Source of the DNA: Corella eumyota
Taxonomy: Eukaryota > Chordata > Ascidiacea > Phlebobranchia > Corellidae
Length of the DNA: 64,000 bases
Direction of reading: 5' to 3'
Assembly: GCA_963082875.1 (NCBI GenBank)
Contig: OY720099.1
Coordinates: 17,155,066 to 17,219,065, forward strand
The translations under genes and the position numbers were made by a program. Below, piece by piece: positions 37,456-48,900 of this stretch; the stretch's first letter is position 1; every line of letters begins with the position of its first letter. The notes beneath the pieces are model-generated. The model had not been told where the DNA came from. It did no database searches and saw only the letters and a program-made list of their open reading frames with translations.

Positions 37456-40400
37456 TTGATTACTTGATGATGGGCTGTTATTGTTTGATGAATTCTCTTC
37501 GACATTTGCCATCTCAACCGAATTAGTATTGGTGTTTCTTGCAGTTTCTTCTATACTGAAAAGATCGTCCAGCATCTGCTGCACTTCGGTATACTCACCA
37601 TTACCTCTTGCAGCGCGACTTTAGTAAAAATAAAACAATTAAGTAACATGTATGTTGTGATAATTATCCAGCCCTCCTTTTACCAAATTTTTAGAGAGTT
37701 TGCAACAATTTCAATGGCACAGAAAAACTTACTTTTGAATCGCTTTAGTAATTGCATCATTTGTGAATCCCATATCCATTGCTTGCGTTTTTATTCTTTG
37801 AATTTGGCTGAATGGTGCAGGTAAGATGTTTTGTTGTGGTACTCGATCGGCAACTGCTTGCGGTTGTGGTACTGATGCTGCAAGACCTTGTGGCATTGCT
37901 GGCAATCCATTTAACACTGCTCCAGCAGATTGTACTTCTCGGTTATTTGTCATTCTTGGTGTTCCAGCCAAAGGAGCTGATTGTGTAGCAAAACCTGGTT
38001 GGTATTCACGGCGCTCGTTCCTGATTTTAAGTCGTGGCATGTCAGGATATTTTAAAAACATTTCCCGTGCGAATTCTATTCCTTTTGATCTCAAAATGAA
38101 CTCACAACTGTTAGAAAAATAAAATATTATAAATATTTTTTAAAATAAACTGGAGTTTTTAGTTAAATTAAAAAATGGATTGGTTTAAAAACCTACCAGT
38201 ATGTTTTTGAGCTCCACATTCTGGGCTCAGTACCCTTAGTAAGACGCTAACACTTACCACTTTCTAAGCCACTTAGAAAGTGGTAAGTGTTAGCGTCTTA
38301 CTAAAAACACTACAAGTTGATGAAGTATTTACCCTGGAAACCACTTTGCATGCTCCGTCCACGGTTCGTCATCGGGGTCCCAGTTCTGCAACCCACCGTT
38401 GCAGTAAAAACATTTTGCCCGATCCCGATCACCTAAATATAAAAAGTTTAAATTAAGAAAGACGTCATGACTTTTAATAAAAATATCACTCAGATATCAC
38501 TCTCACAATAAAGCAGTAATAAAGTTACTCTATTTACATATACATAAAATGCTTTTGTAATAAAATTTACCCAAGTAGAAGAAACCAGCCTCAGCGATCA
38601 ACTCAATTGTTGCCTTAACTTTTGTTTTGTCCCATCTGCTTGTAAAAGATCTTAACCTGTTCTCATAACTTCTCATGTTAGAGTTAGTTGGATTAGTGCA
38701 AGGAAAAAGTACATTAAGACGTTGCTGTTCTTCTGGGCTTGGGTTTGGCGGACTTTTAAGAATCTGAGCTATGGTGAGTTCACTGCCAATCGGTACGTTT
38801 CTTGGTTCATTTTTATTCACAAGTCTTTAAAAAAAAATAAAAGGGTAAAGAATTTTTTACAATGCTGTAAAATTTATTTTTTATCCTTGTTTCAAAAAAA
38901 ATCTGTAAATAAAAAATTTTTGACTTTCATAAGTATAAATATTCAGAGTTTTGCATTTAAATTTGGCATAATATAAATCAAAATAAAATATAATTAAAAC
39001 TGCTTTGTACAATCCCTATAATTTCATTAATTACTTTATTCAAATTATTTAAATTATATTCATGTTTAAAATGCATATCGTCACAACAAGAAAAATACAA
39101 AGCATCAAGTAAGTAAATGGTAATTGATTTATAACACGTTTATAAGCAGAACTAATTTATTTTTAACCACAACCTATAAGGAATTACATTGCAACATACA
39201 ATAAAGTAAAACATTAACGTGGGTATCCATGCTGATAATAAATAACAAACTTAATGAGGATTTCAACATAGACATAAATATTTCATTGACAGTTATAATA
39301 AATTGACAATACTAAATAAAGAAAACATTTTTAATATATTGTCTATATAAAGTAAATAATTTATTTCAGTTGCACCTTAGTAATTAAAGTTACAATATCA
39401 ACAAAAATTTTAAATAATAAATAGGCTGAAAAAATAAAATTTATAATAATAGTAAAAAAAAGATTTGACATACTTGCAGTTTGGGAAGTGATTTTTGTGT
39501 TCATTATCTGGGACATCAGTAGACCTCCAATTTCTTAAAACCCCGGAACAAGAAAAACATTGGGTTCTGTCGTGATCCCCGAGATAATAAAACCCACTTT
39601 TAGCCAGTAATTCATGGTTCAACGATTTAAAATGGTCGGTTGGCGCAATAGCAATTTTAAACGATTTTCTTTTTAAAAAAAAATTTATTACTAAAATATT
39701 TTTTAAAGAAATACGTCATTGAATTTTGTTTCATTTTAAAGAAAGTAAAAGTTTTCCTGGAAAATTAAAATTCAAACCATTGATATTTTCTGTTTCAAAA
39801 AATTTTTAATGCTCAGTGGAAAATTTTTCTCGATAATCAAACAAGCCTTATGCAAACAACACCACATAACAAATGTTGCAATGACAAATACTTTGGTTTA
39901 AAATACACAAAGATTGAAAAACAAGGTTATTAAGTACAAACATAAAGTTAATGTTTAATCCTCGCATTGCAAACATTAATTGCATGGTTATGTAACTTTA
40001 AAAATTAAGGTTAACTTACCTTCGGCCTTCCTCAGTTAAGAGATTAATGACAGACAGCATCTTTTTAAACTTTTCACTTGTAATTCTTGAAACATCTAAC
40101 CCCTACAATAAAATATGTTCTGGTAAATTGAGGTTTTTTATAATTAAAGTATAGGTTTAATAAAAGCTACATTATGATTTGCCCTTACCCAAATTAATTA
40201 TTATCGTAAGAAAAATTAGAAGACGTTATAGGTTTGAGTCTTAATAATGTAGTGAATAGTAAAAATATACCTCGATGCCATAGGGCCCCAACTTCTGTGG
40301 AATGGTAACTGTGGCTGTTTGGTAAGCACCAGGAGCAGAAGAAGAATGATTATTTTCACTTAGGTTCACCCCACTTAATCCTGTTGTAATATTTGTTACA

Positions 40401-43400
40401 TCACCTGCAAAAAATTGATTCAACTTTTAATTTGGTGAAAAATGTACACATAATTGCGAATGAAAATAAAAAACAAATTATGTATAATTAATAAAAAAAC
40501 ATAGAAATGGTATTGTTGATCAATTATGAAATTAAACAGTTCATTTAAACACTTTTTCGCCATATTAGAGATAAAGTAGTTTAAGCTATGATTTCCTGAA
40601 TTTAAGTTAGTTTCAGGTCTTTCCATTTTTGGCTTTGGCCCTTTAATTTAGGTTATGCTTCTCCAAGTTCAGGTTATTACCCCCCAAGTTCAGGTTGTGC
40701 TCCTCCGAGTTAAGGTTATGCTCCTCTGAGTTCAGGTTATCCTCCTCTGATTTAAGGTTATGCTCCTTCAAGTTCAGGTTAAGCTCCTCCGAGTTCAGGT
40801 TATGCTCCTCCCAGTTTAGGTTAAGCTCCTTCAAGTTCAGCTTATGCTCCTTCGAGTTCAGATTAAGCTCCTCCAAGTTCAGGTTATGCTTCTCCAAGAT
40901 CAGGTTGTGCTCCTCCAGGAGTAGGTTGTGCTCCTCCAAGATCAGGTTGTGCTCCTCCAAGTTCAGGTTCTGCTCCTCCAAGTTCAGGTTCTGCTTCCCC
41001 AAGATCAGGTTGTGCTCCTCCAAGTTCAGGTTCTGCTCCTCCAAGTTCAGGTTATGCTCCTTCAAGTTCAGGTTATGCTCCTCCAAGTTCAGGTTATGCT
41101 CCTCCAAGTTCAGGTTGTGCTCCTCCAAGTTCAGGTTCTGATCCTCCAAGTTCAGGTTATGCTCCTTCAAGTTCAGATTATGCTCATTCGAGTTCAGGTT
41201 ATGCTCCTCCAAGTTCAGATTAAGCTCCTCCTTAACAGTCAGGTCTAATGCCTCAACATTACGGTATAGATTTTTCAAATTTACATGTATATTCCTTAAA
41301 ATGCATTTAACTTGTAGCAAACAACCATAGGATTTTAAATTTTATGTATAAAAGCTCGAAACAGACAATACCTTGTTTTCTTTCTTCAGGAGGCATTAAT
41401 GATAGTCTCTCTTGTTGCACTTTGAATAACGAAAGATATATTTTATAGAATTGAAAAGATATATTTTTGTTTTCTTTAATTCATCTGCTTGTAATAATCT
41501 GCAGTTCTCATAAAACGAAACTCATTAAGTGAATGCCATTCATTTTAAATTTTTAACCAACGAAACAAAATTTTAAAAAATACAAAAAACGCGTTTACAC
41601 AACAAATTTAATACAACATTACAATGCATTGCAAAAATAAATGAAAAATCTACAAAAGTCAGTTTTTATGCTTTAGAATAGACATAAATGTACTGCAGAA
41701 ATTACTTTAAAACTATCGAATTATCTTAATAACTTGAACAAATACGTTACCATTTGATCCTGATTGTGAAGATTGTGATGATGTCTAAATTTAAAAAAAA
41801 AATTAGTGGATTAAATAAATTTCAGAATTTCAGTTTTCGGCTATTTTTACTGTTTGGCTGTTTATTAGGTTTAAAGTAAATAAAAATATTTATAAATATT
41901 TACATTTTTTATATATACGTTAAAATTGGTAATTATAATTTTTTTTAACTTACCGATGAAAAAGAGTTGTTGTATAAACTGAAATCAACGCTGCCATAAC
42001 CAGAATCAGAAGACACCCCAGATGATGTGTTTTCCCTCACAAACTCTAGTGGTCTTTTGACAAGTTTTGATATTTGTACATTTCTTGTCTCTGTGCCTCT
42101 TACTAGATTGCAGTCTTCAAAATGCCATTTTGTTGAGCGGGGATTGTCATTGTTTGACCAATCTTGTACAGCCAAAGAGCAACTTAAAAAAATTAAACAA
42201 CTTGCAAAATTTTGTCTTTTTAAATATGTGAATTAATTAAAATTTAAAAAAAAATTATAAACCTTGAATTTCTAAATTTTAATTGATATAAACCCTGGCC
42301 TTATATTATATTAGACAATCTTGCAAGTATAAGGCTTAAATTCATAAAACTAAAATGTTAAAAACACTATACCTAAAACATTTGACTCGATCTTTGTAAC
42401 CAGTAAAATAAAAACCGTATTTCGCAAGAACCATGGGATCAACTGGGACATGATTTGGAAAATTTTTAAATGTTGTAATTCTGTAAACTTCAGTTTCTGT
42501 TGCACCAGGTTGAATGTAATGGCTGCGCTGACCTAAAGATTATCAAAAATATTGTAAAGGTTCCATTTTAATAGTTCCAAGTTAAATAAAATATGACTCT
42601 ACTCTGAACAGCTTAGTCCAAAGACAACTAAGCCCAAAAGCCATTCCACTCGAAGACAACTCAACCTTAAACAAACCAACATAAATATATTAAATTAACC
42701 CTCAGGACATGAGTTGTCATTAGGTTGCGCTGTCTAAAATTAAGTAGTCTTTGAGTTGAACTAACCAGTCATCAACACAAAACCTATATTATTGTTAAAT
42801 TCTTAAAAGAATGTGTTATATGTAATGTAATATACTAAGTTTTATCTAAAAAAAGGAACTTAATATTGGACTCAGTTAATAAATGTTTTAGGTTTAGATA
42901 ATGTCAAGTCAGCTACTTATATATACAAAGGATAAATAATTATATACAAATTTTTTTTTTAAGTTAATGTAAAAAAATAATATATATATGTGTTATTTAT
43001 AATTTTAAATTTTGTGTTTTATTGTTTCTACACCTACTTAATACACTGTTTGTTTCTTATGATCAATTTGCCATAGCAATTACTGAGTAACAAAGAATAG
43101 GCCATTTAAAGACATTAATAAATGAGTCATAGACCTTAACAAATACATTACTTATAAATAAATATAATGGATCTGCCTACGCGTCTATGAGTCTATGTTC
43201 TTATATAGACCACTGTTTTTTTTTAAATTTAAAATTAGGGTAAAAACCATATGTAAATAAAAGGGGAAAATCCCAAAAACATATGACGTCAATTTTAACA
43301 TTAAGCTAACCTGGTGGGTCCTTAGGCCGATTGTAAAGTATCCCATCAGAAACTGTGTCGAAGTTTGTCAGATTAATTCTTTTTCTGTTGCATGCTAAAT

Positions 43401-43596
43401 TAATAAAACAGCTTTAATTTTTCGTACAAGTTCAATCCAAATTTTACTTTGCCCTGCCTGTTTGGTTTGTTAGATTTTTAAACAAAAAAATTAAAATTGC
43501 TAATCTTCTTTTTTAATTAAAATATAGATTAATTTTTTTACCACTTAGTATATTAACTTGGCTAGTAGTGATTCTTCTGAAACCCGATTCCGTCAT
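37024..43596 (-). CDS. IAP copy A: BIR-BIR-BIR-UBA-RING apoptosis inhibitor (BIRC2/3 type)
   Basis: Exons in minus order: 43596-43542, 43394-43311, 42532-42373, 42182-41954, 41784-41751, a possible 48-nt exon 41419-41372, 40404-40271, 40102-40020, 39668-39474, 38824-38571, 38432-38333, 38107-37733, 37618-37359, 37217-37024. Phases close with or without the 48-nt exon (718 or 734 residues). BIR1 has CFSC but an odd His/Cys spacing; BIR2 (CFSC...EHKNHFPNC) and BIR3 (CFYC...EHAKWFPGC) are canonical. A UBA domain carries [16 protein letters not shown] poly-Q run follows, then the RING ([18 protein letters not shown]) near the C-terminus VIKVFVA. The family binds caspases or IAP antagonists through BIRs, ubiquitin through UBA, and acts as an E3 ligase through the RING. 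It is the only full-domain copy of the three. Confidence 0.93.
38236..38304. repeat. Perfect 33-bp inverted repeat with 3-base loop
   Basis: Left arm 38236-38268 and right arm 38272-38304 are exact reverse complements around the loop CCA. It lies in the IAP-A intron between the two BIR3 exons. Copy C has a diverged version of the right arm only, and copy B has no such hairpin. Confidence 0.95.
40651..41235. repeat. Minisatellite, 21-bp unit, about 28 copies
   Basis: Unit GCTCCTCCAAGTTCAGGTTA plus T, with scattered substitutions. It lies in the IAP-A intron before exon 40404-40271. The period is a multiple of three with few stops, so long frames stay open on both strands (minus strand: repeats of NLNLEEH). 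No acceptor and donor place it in the IAP message, and read-through from the preceding exon meets a stop before the array. Confidence 0.93.
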
Positions 43597-45926
43597 CTTG
43601 AAATCTGTAAGTTAGGTTTGTTCATTAAACCTAACTGACAGAATTGAAATTCAAGCTGTCAAGCCCGATTTACAAAAAGTTCATTTTTTCCCTAGTAAAT
43701 TTTAACCTAAAAAATTAAATATTACAATAATATGATGAAAGTAAAGCGAAATAATTTACATCATTTAAACAACGCAACTTTTCCGACCGTTGCTACGGTT
43801 GCGCCTTTTGCCACATAGGCTGAAAAAAAAATTAATATTTTTCACCCGGTGTTTCCCCCGGTGGTGTTACATCTTTTATCACATAGTGCCGGGTGCAAAA
43901 GCCGTGTGCAAACTTTTTTGTGAATTCAAGTAAACAGCTTCTAAGCTTACTTTTAACCTAAGGACGATGTACTCATTCTAACATTCAATTTTAGCAAAAA
44001 ATAAACACGTTGCAATTTTTATGTTTCGTGTTTGTGCAATACCACGTTTTAAAAGTGTCAGCAAAGAAGTTTACACCTTTAATCCACAATTTTAAGGTCT
44101 TCTTTTCATTAAAATATTATCCAATTTCTATTAATAATTTGCAGTACCAAAAACCAACATTTTATTTTTTATATTAATTCTTTTAAATTCATTTATTATT
44201 TTATTTGCGTTTCGTCTATTTTGTTACTGGGTGTCTGAGCATCTAAAATACGAAGAGGATTATTGCAAGCGTAGGTGTGGTGATATTAATAGAGTGGTGG
44301 TGGTGGTATTTAAAAAATGGTGGCATTAAAAGTAATAATGGTGCAATGGTATCAATTAAGTACATTTTTTTGTAACAAACACCGTACATTTTTTTGTAAC
44401 ATAAACTGTAGTTTTTATTAAGATAAAGCATTCTTACCAACGCCTTGAAAGAGGAACTAATCTAACGACGCTATCATATAAATGTATAAGCGCAGGGATC
44501 TGTATCAGACCCAAACGCGCTATCTGTGACGTAGCTTTTACGCGCATATCCGTGACGAATTGTGAATACGTTATATTTAGTCTTGTGACGTCATATATAT
44601 TTTCGGTAAAAGTCCAATATAAATATTTTTGTTGTTGAATTCAATCTTATTATTTTATCAACAAATGGTTCTTTTAGGCTAGCTTTCCTTTAAACTAAAA
44701 TAATAACATCAAGAATCCTAACTACTTTCTGTAATAAACCTAGAGTCAACCTGGCAACTAAACAATCGTTTAAGTTAAACCTGTAATAAATGTTATCTTT
44801 ATATTTAAAAAAAGCAGACATGAAACTGAATTGTTTGGGATGTGGCTACAGGCTATTGTGTATTGTCTACCACGCATTTTTAAAGTTATAACTAGTTACA
44901 ATATACACTCAAAACTGTTGTAACAAAATTCCCCAAACTCAATGCCCAAATAAATAGTAAAATGGGTTTTATTTTGTCACAAGTTTCGTTTTACGTTTTT
45001 TATGTTTAGTCTGAGTTTTACTTTACCTATCACATATAACAGGTACTCTATTTTCAAGTGTTGGACTAATATTGATCTAATTTTATCGAATTACTACCCT
45101 ATTCCAAAAAAAAAATATTTCATGTTTTAAAAGTCCCTAATATAATTTTTTTTTAATATACAAATGGCTTTTTGTGTGATTTTTGGATTGTTGTCCCAAA
45201 AATAATACTCTTTGTTGGCAACCGTAGTTACAACCTTGTTTTATAATACAGAAACAAAAGATACGCGATACGCCATAGAATAATAGTTTTAGTTAGGTAT
45301 AGGTTCACATTCATATTTTTTTAAATTGGTGTAAGAATATATCTAAGGGGGGTATCTAATTATATATTTTCAAGGGTTTTGGAATGCAATTAACAATACA
45401 TGCCAAAATTTGTTACTCTACAACATTTAAAAGGTGCTAGGATACCAAAGTAACTGGGATCTAGCAGTTTTTTTACATACAGACTTACATTAACTACCTT
45501 AACAATAAAGTTAATTTAAAACAATATTTAATATATTACACACTTAAAACTATTAAAAGTTACAGCAAAGTCTTTTAATCACAAGAAAATAATTTGAAAA
45601 TAAATGACTTATTTGGCACATGTGACAGTGGTCACTCTAAAAGTCCAAAGTAGGCAATATGTGGATGGTAAGCAATATCTTTCGGGCAAGGGTATTATTA
45701 AGCAGGTGTTGTTGTCATCAAGGGCAACTATGTGCACAATGCCCACTATGGGTGTTTAGAGATAGCCACTGGCATTAATAAACAACAGTAAAATAAAAAA
45801 GAACAGCGATAAAAATAATTTACACAATTTATAACGAAAATAACGATTAAGTAACAAATTTAACAGTACAGTAAAAGCAGTTATACACACACACACAACG
45901 TTTTTACCTTTGTAAAGAAAAACAAT
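43597..45926. other. IAP-A upstream region and spacer to IAP-B
   Basis: 43740 to about 44900 is nearly identical to the region upstream of copy B (54640 to about 55860), so the promoter was duplicated with the gene. From about 44900 to 45926 it is AT-rich spacer and 3' flank of copy B, with a short CA run near 45890. Confidence 0.7.
44438..44600 (-). promoter_or_regulatory. Predicted IAP-A promoter with CRE site and 5'-UTR exon donor
   Basis: On the minus strand TGACGTCA (44586-44593), a full cAMP-response/ATF element, is followed by a TATA-like ATACATTTATATGATAG (about 44475-44490) and then GGCGTTG/GTAAGA, a strong donor whose exon ends at 44438. The matching acceptor would be TTACAG at 43605, eight bases before the ATG. 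Site and donor are repeated in copy B. Confidence 0.55.
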
Positions 45927-48900
45927 TTAGAGGTTTTGTAAACAAACCCGGTCAGTAACAACTTGAGGTTGTGGCATTGCTAGCAGCCCTGCTCTAATAG
46001 ATTCTGTTGCACGATTGCCACGTTCTCTTTGTGACATTTGACCCAATTGTGTGGAAGCATTGTAACCTGGTTGGTTGCAACCGGTATTTTGAACATTTAA
46101 TCGTGGCATGTTGGGATTTTTCTCTCGTGCAAATTCCATCCCCTTCGATCCAATTGTGACATCACAACCATAAAAATTAAACGCATTCGTTGTAGTAGTT
46201 TGCTGCTTTTGATGTTGATTGGTTGATGTTGTTTGACTATTTTTTGCCATGCCATGATAGTCGGGCAAAAAATCTTCGATTATTTCTGGTAACATAATAA
46301 GATCATCCAGCAATTGTTGAATTTCGATATATTCACCATTGCTTCTTGCAGCTCGACTAAAGAAAAAATTATAAGTAACATGAATCTAATTCTATATTAA
46401 ATATTTAAAGGCTATTTTACTCCAAAACTGTAAATATGTACTTTTGAATCGCTTTAGTGATTGCATCACTTGTGAATCCCATCTCCATTGCTTGCGTTTT
46501 TATTCTTTGAATTTGACTGACTGGTACAGCCGCATTTAAGATGTTTTGATGCTGTACTCGGTTGGCAACCGCTTGTGGCTCTGGCGCTGCTGGCAATCCC
46601 AATGACACAGCTTCAACAGATTGTGTTGGCCGATTGTCATGCATTCTTGGTGTCAGGGCAACAGAGCCTGATTGTGTGCCAAAACCTAGTTGATATTCAT
46701 GCCGCTCATTTCGGATTTTAAGTCGTGGCAAGTCGGGGTATTTTAGGAACATTTCTCGTGCGATTTCGATACCCTTTGATCTCAAAATAAACTCACAACT
46801 GTAAAAAATTTTACAAAATTTAAAATATAATGAGTTACCCAAATATGGAAATTCAGTTAAGATCTGTTAAAATTCATGACTTAGAAATGTATGCTGCAAA
46901 TATAACCCACTGATAGGATTTTTTGACACTACAGTGTATCCTTATCTTAACTTCTCTATGCTTACAAAGTGAATGTGTTACTATTGTACAAGTTAATAAA
47001 GTATTTACCTTGGAAACCACTTTGCATGCTCTGTCCACGGTTCGTCATCTGGGTCCCAATTCTGCAACCCACCGTTGCAGTAAAAACATTTTGCTCGATC
47101 CCGATCACCTATAAATAAAAAAAGATTTAAAAGCAAAAATTTGGAAACAATATTTTTTTTGATATAAAATATATTCAACTAGGGGTTAAACTTTCAAAAA
47201 TCCAATCCTACAAAATAAAGCAGCCTTAATTAATATTATTTTAATATGCTAAACTTTTAACTTTTTATTAAAAACTTACCCAAGTAGAAGAAACCAGCCT
47301 CAGCGATCAACTCAATTGTTGCCTTAACTTTTGTTTTGTCCCATCTGCTTGTAAAAGATCTTAACCTGTTCTCATACCTACTCATGTTAGGGGTAGTTGG
47401 ATTGGTGCAGGGGAAAAGTAAATTAAGGCATTGTTGTTCTTCTGGGCTTGGGTTTGGCGGACTTTTAAGAATCTGAGCTATGGTGAGTTCACTTCCAATC
47501 GGTACGTTTCTTGGTTCATTATTATTCACAAGTCTGTGAAAAAGGTTAGTCTTAAGAATGAGCTCAATTCAAATCTATAGAAATGATTGATTTTACTATG
47601 ATTTCTTAACTTAATAACAATACCATATTTACTCTAATGAATTAACATTGATTAATTTTTTTTTAGTTACATAATAGTAAGTAAAATTGCATCAATAACA
47701 ACAAATAACAAAAATTATTGAGAAAATAGTTAATTAAAATTGAATAAAAAAGTTTACATACTTGCAATTTGGAAAGTGATTTTTGTGTTCATTATCTGGG
47801 ACATCATTTGACCTCCAATTTCTTAAAACCCCGGAACAAGAAAAACATTGGGTTCTGTCGTGATCCCCGAGATAATAAAACCCACTTTTAGCCAGTAATT
47901 CATGGTTCAACGATTTAAAATGGTCACTTGGTGCAATGGCAATTTTAAACGATTTTCTTTAAACAAAAATTTTATTACTAAAATCGATTTTTATACAAAT
48001 AAGCCATTGATTTTTATTTTATTTTAAAGAAAGTAAATACCCAGGTATATTTACACAAAGATTGGAAAACAATGTTATTTTGAAAGTAATATAAAGTTAA
48101 TAATTGATCCTTGCATTGCAAATATTAATTGCATGGTTATGTACCTAAAAAGTTAAAGAGATGGGGTGGTCGCAAACTTTCTTTTTTATTTGCATTTAAA
48201 ATATTGTAAATAGGAAAAATCCCTACGCTCGCGAGTCACGCTCGCAAGTCATGTAACACACGGCACCATCGCCATAAGTTCATACGGTGGCATACATAGA
48301 AAAATATTTTTATTTTGCCCTTTTTAAGCCATTTGTTGTACCTTTTTTTAAATATTTTTTTGCAGAAAACAAACTTAGCATGAAAAGCAAAATTTAGCCA
48401 TATTATATAAGACATTTTTTACTTTTTAAGTATTTTTAATTAGGTAGGCTGTATTAAAAAAATTCCAACAAATTAAAGTTATGTTGTTAATTTTAAAAAT
48501 TTACAAGCCAGAAACGGTTGATATTGGCTGACAAACACTTACAAGAAACAGACAGGTCAACTGAATGTTACTAAAGCAAAGTTTACCTGTTAGAAAAATA
48601 AGTTTAGCTTAAAACATAATATAAACGACACTTGTGTTGGGTATTATGTAAAAATTGTCCTATAGGCTATATATATATTTAAGCTAACTTGAACTATTTG
48701 GCAATGTATTTGTTAACAACGTTGAAGTCATTTTATTTTAAACAAAAAGACTGTGTTAACAGTAAACTTTGCTTTAATAAGACTTAGTTGACCTGTCTTT
48801 TTCTTGCAAGAGTTTGTAAGCGTTTTTGGCTGGTAAATTTTCAAAATTATTTTGTTAAAATTTTTAAATTTTGTAAATTTTGTTTTTCAAGCTAAAATTA

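Noticed and set aside
40643-41320. 225-codon minus-strand frame of LEEHNLN repeats as a gene
   Set aside because: It is an intronic 21-bp minisatellite; the frame is open only because the period is a multiple of three. No acceptor/donor pair links it to IAP-A, and read-through from the preceding exon hits a stop first.
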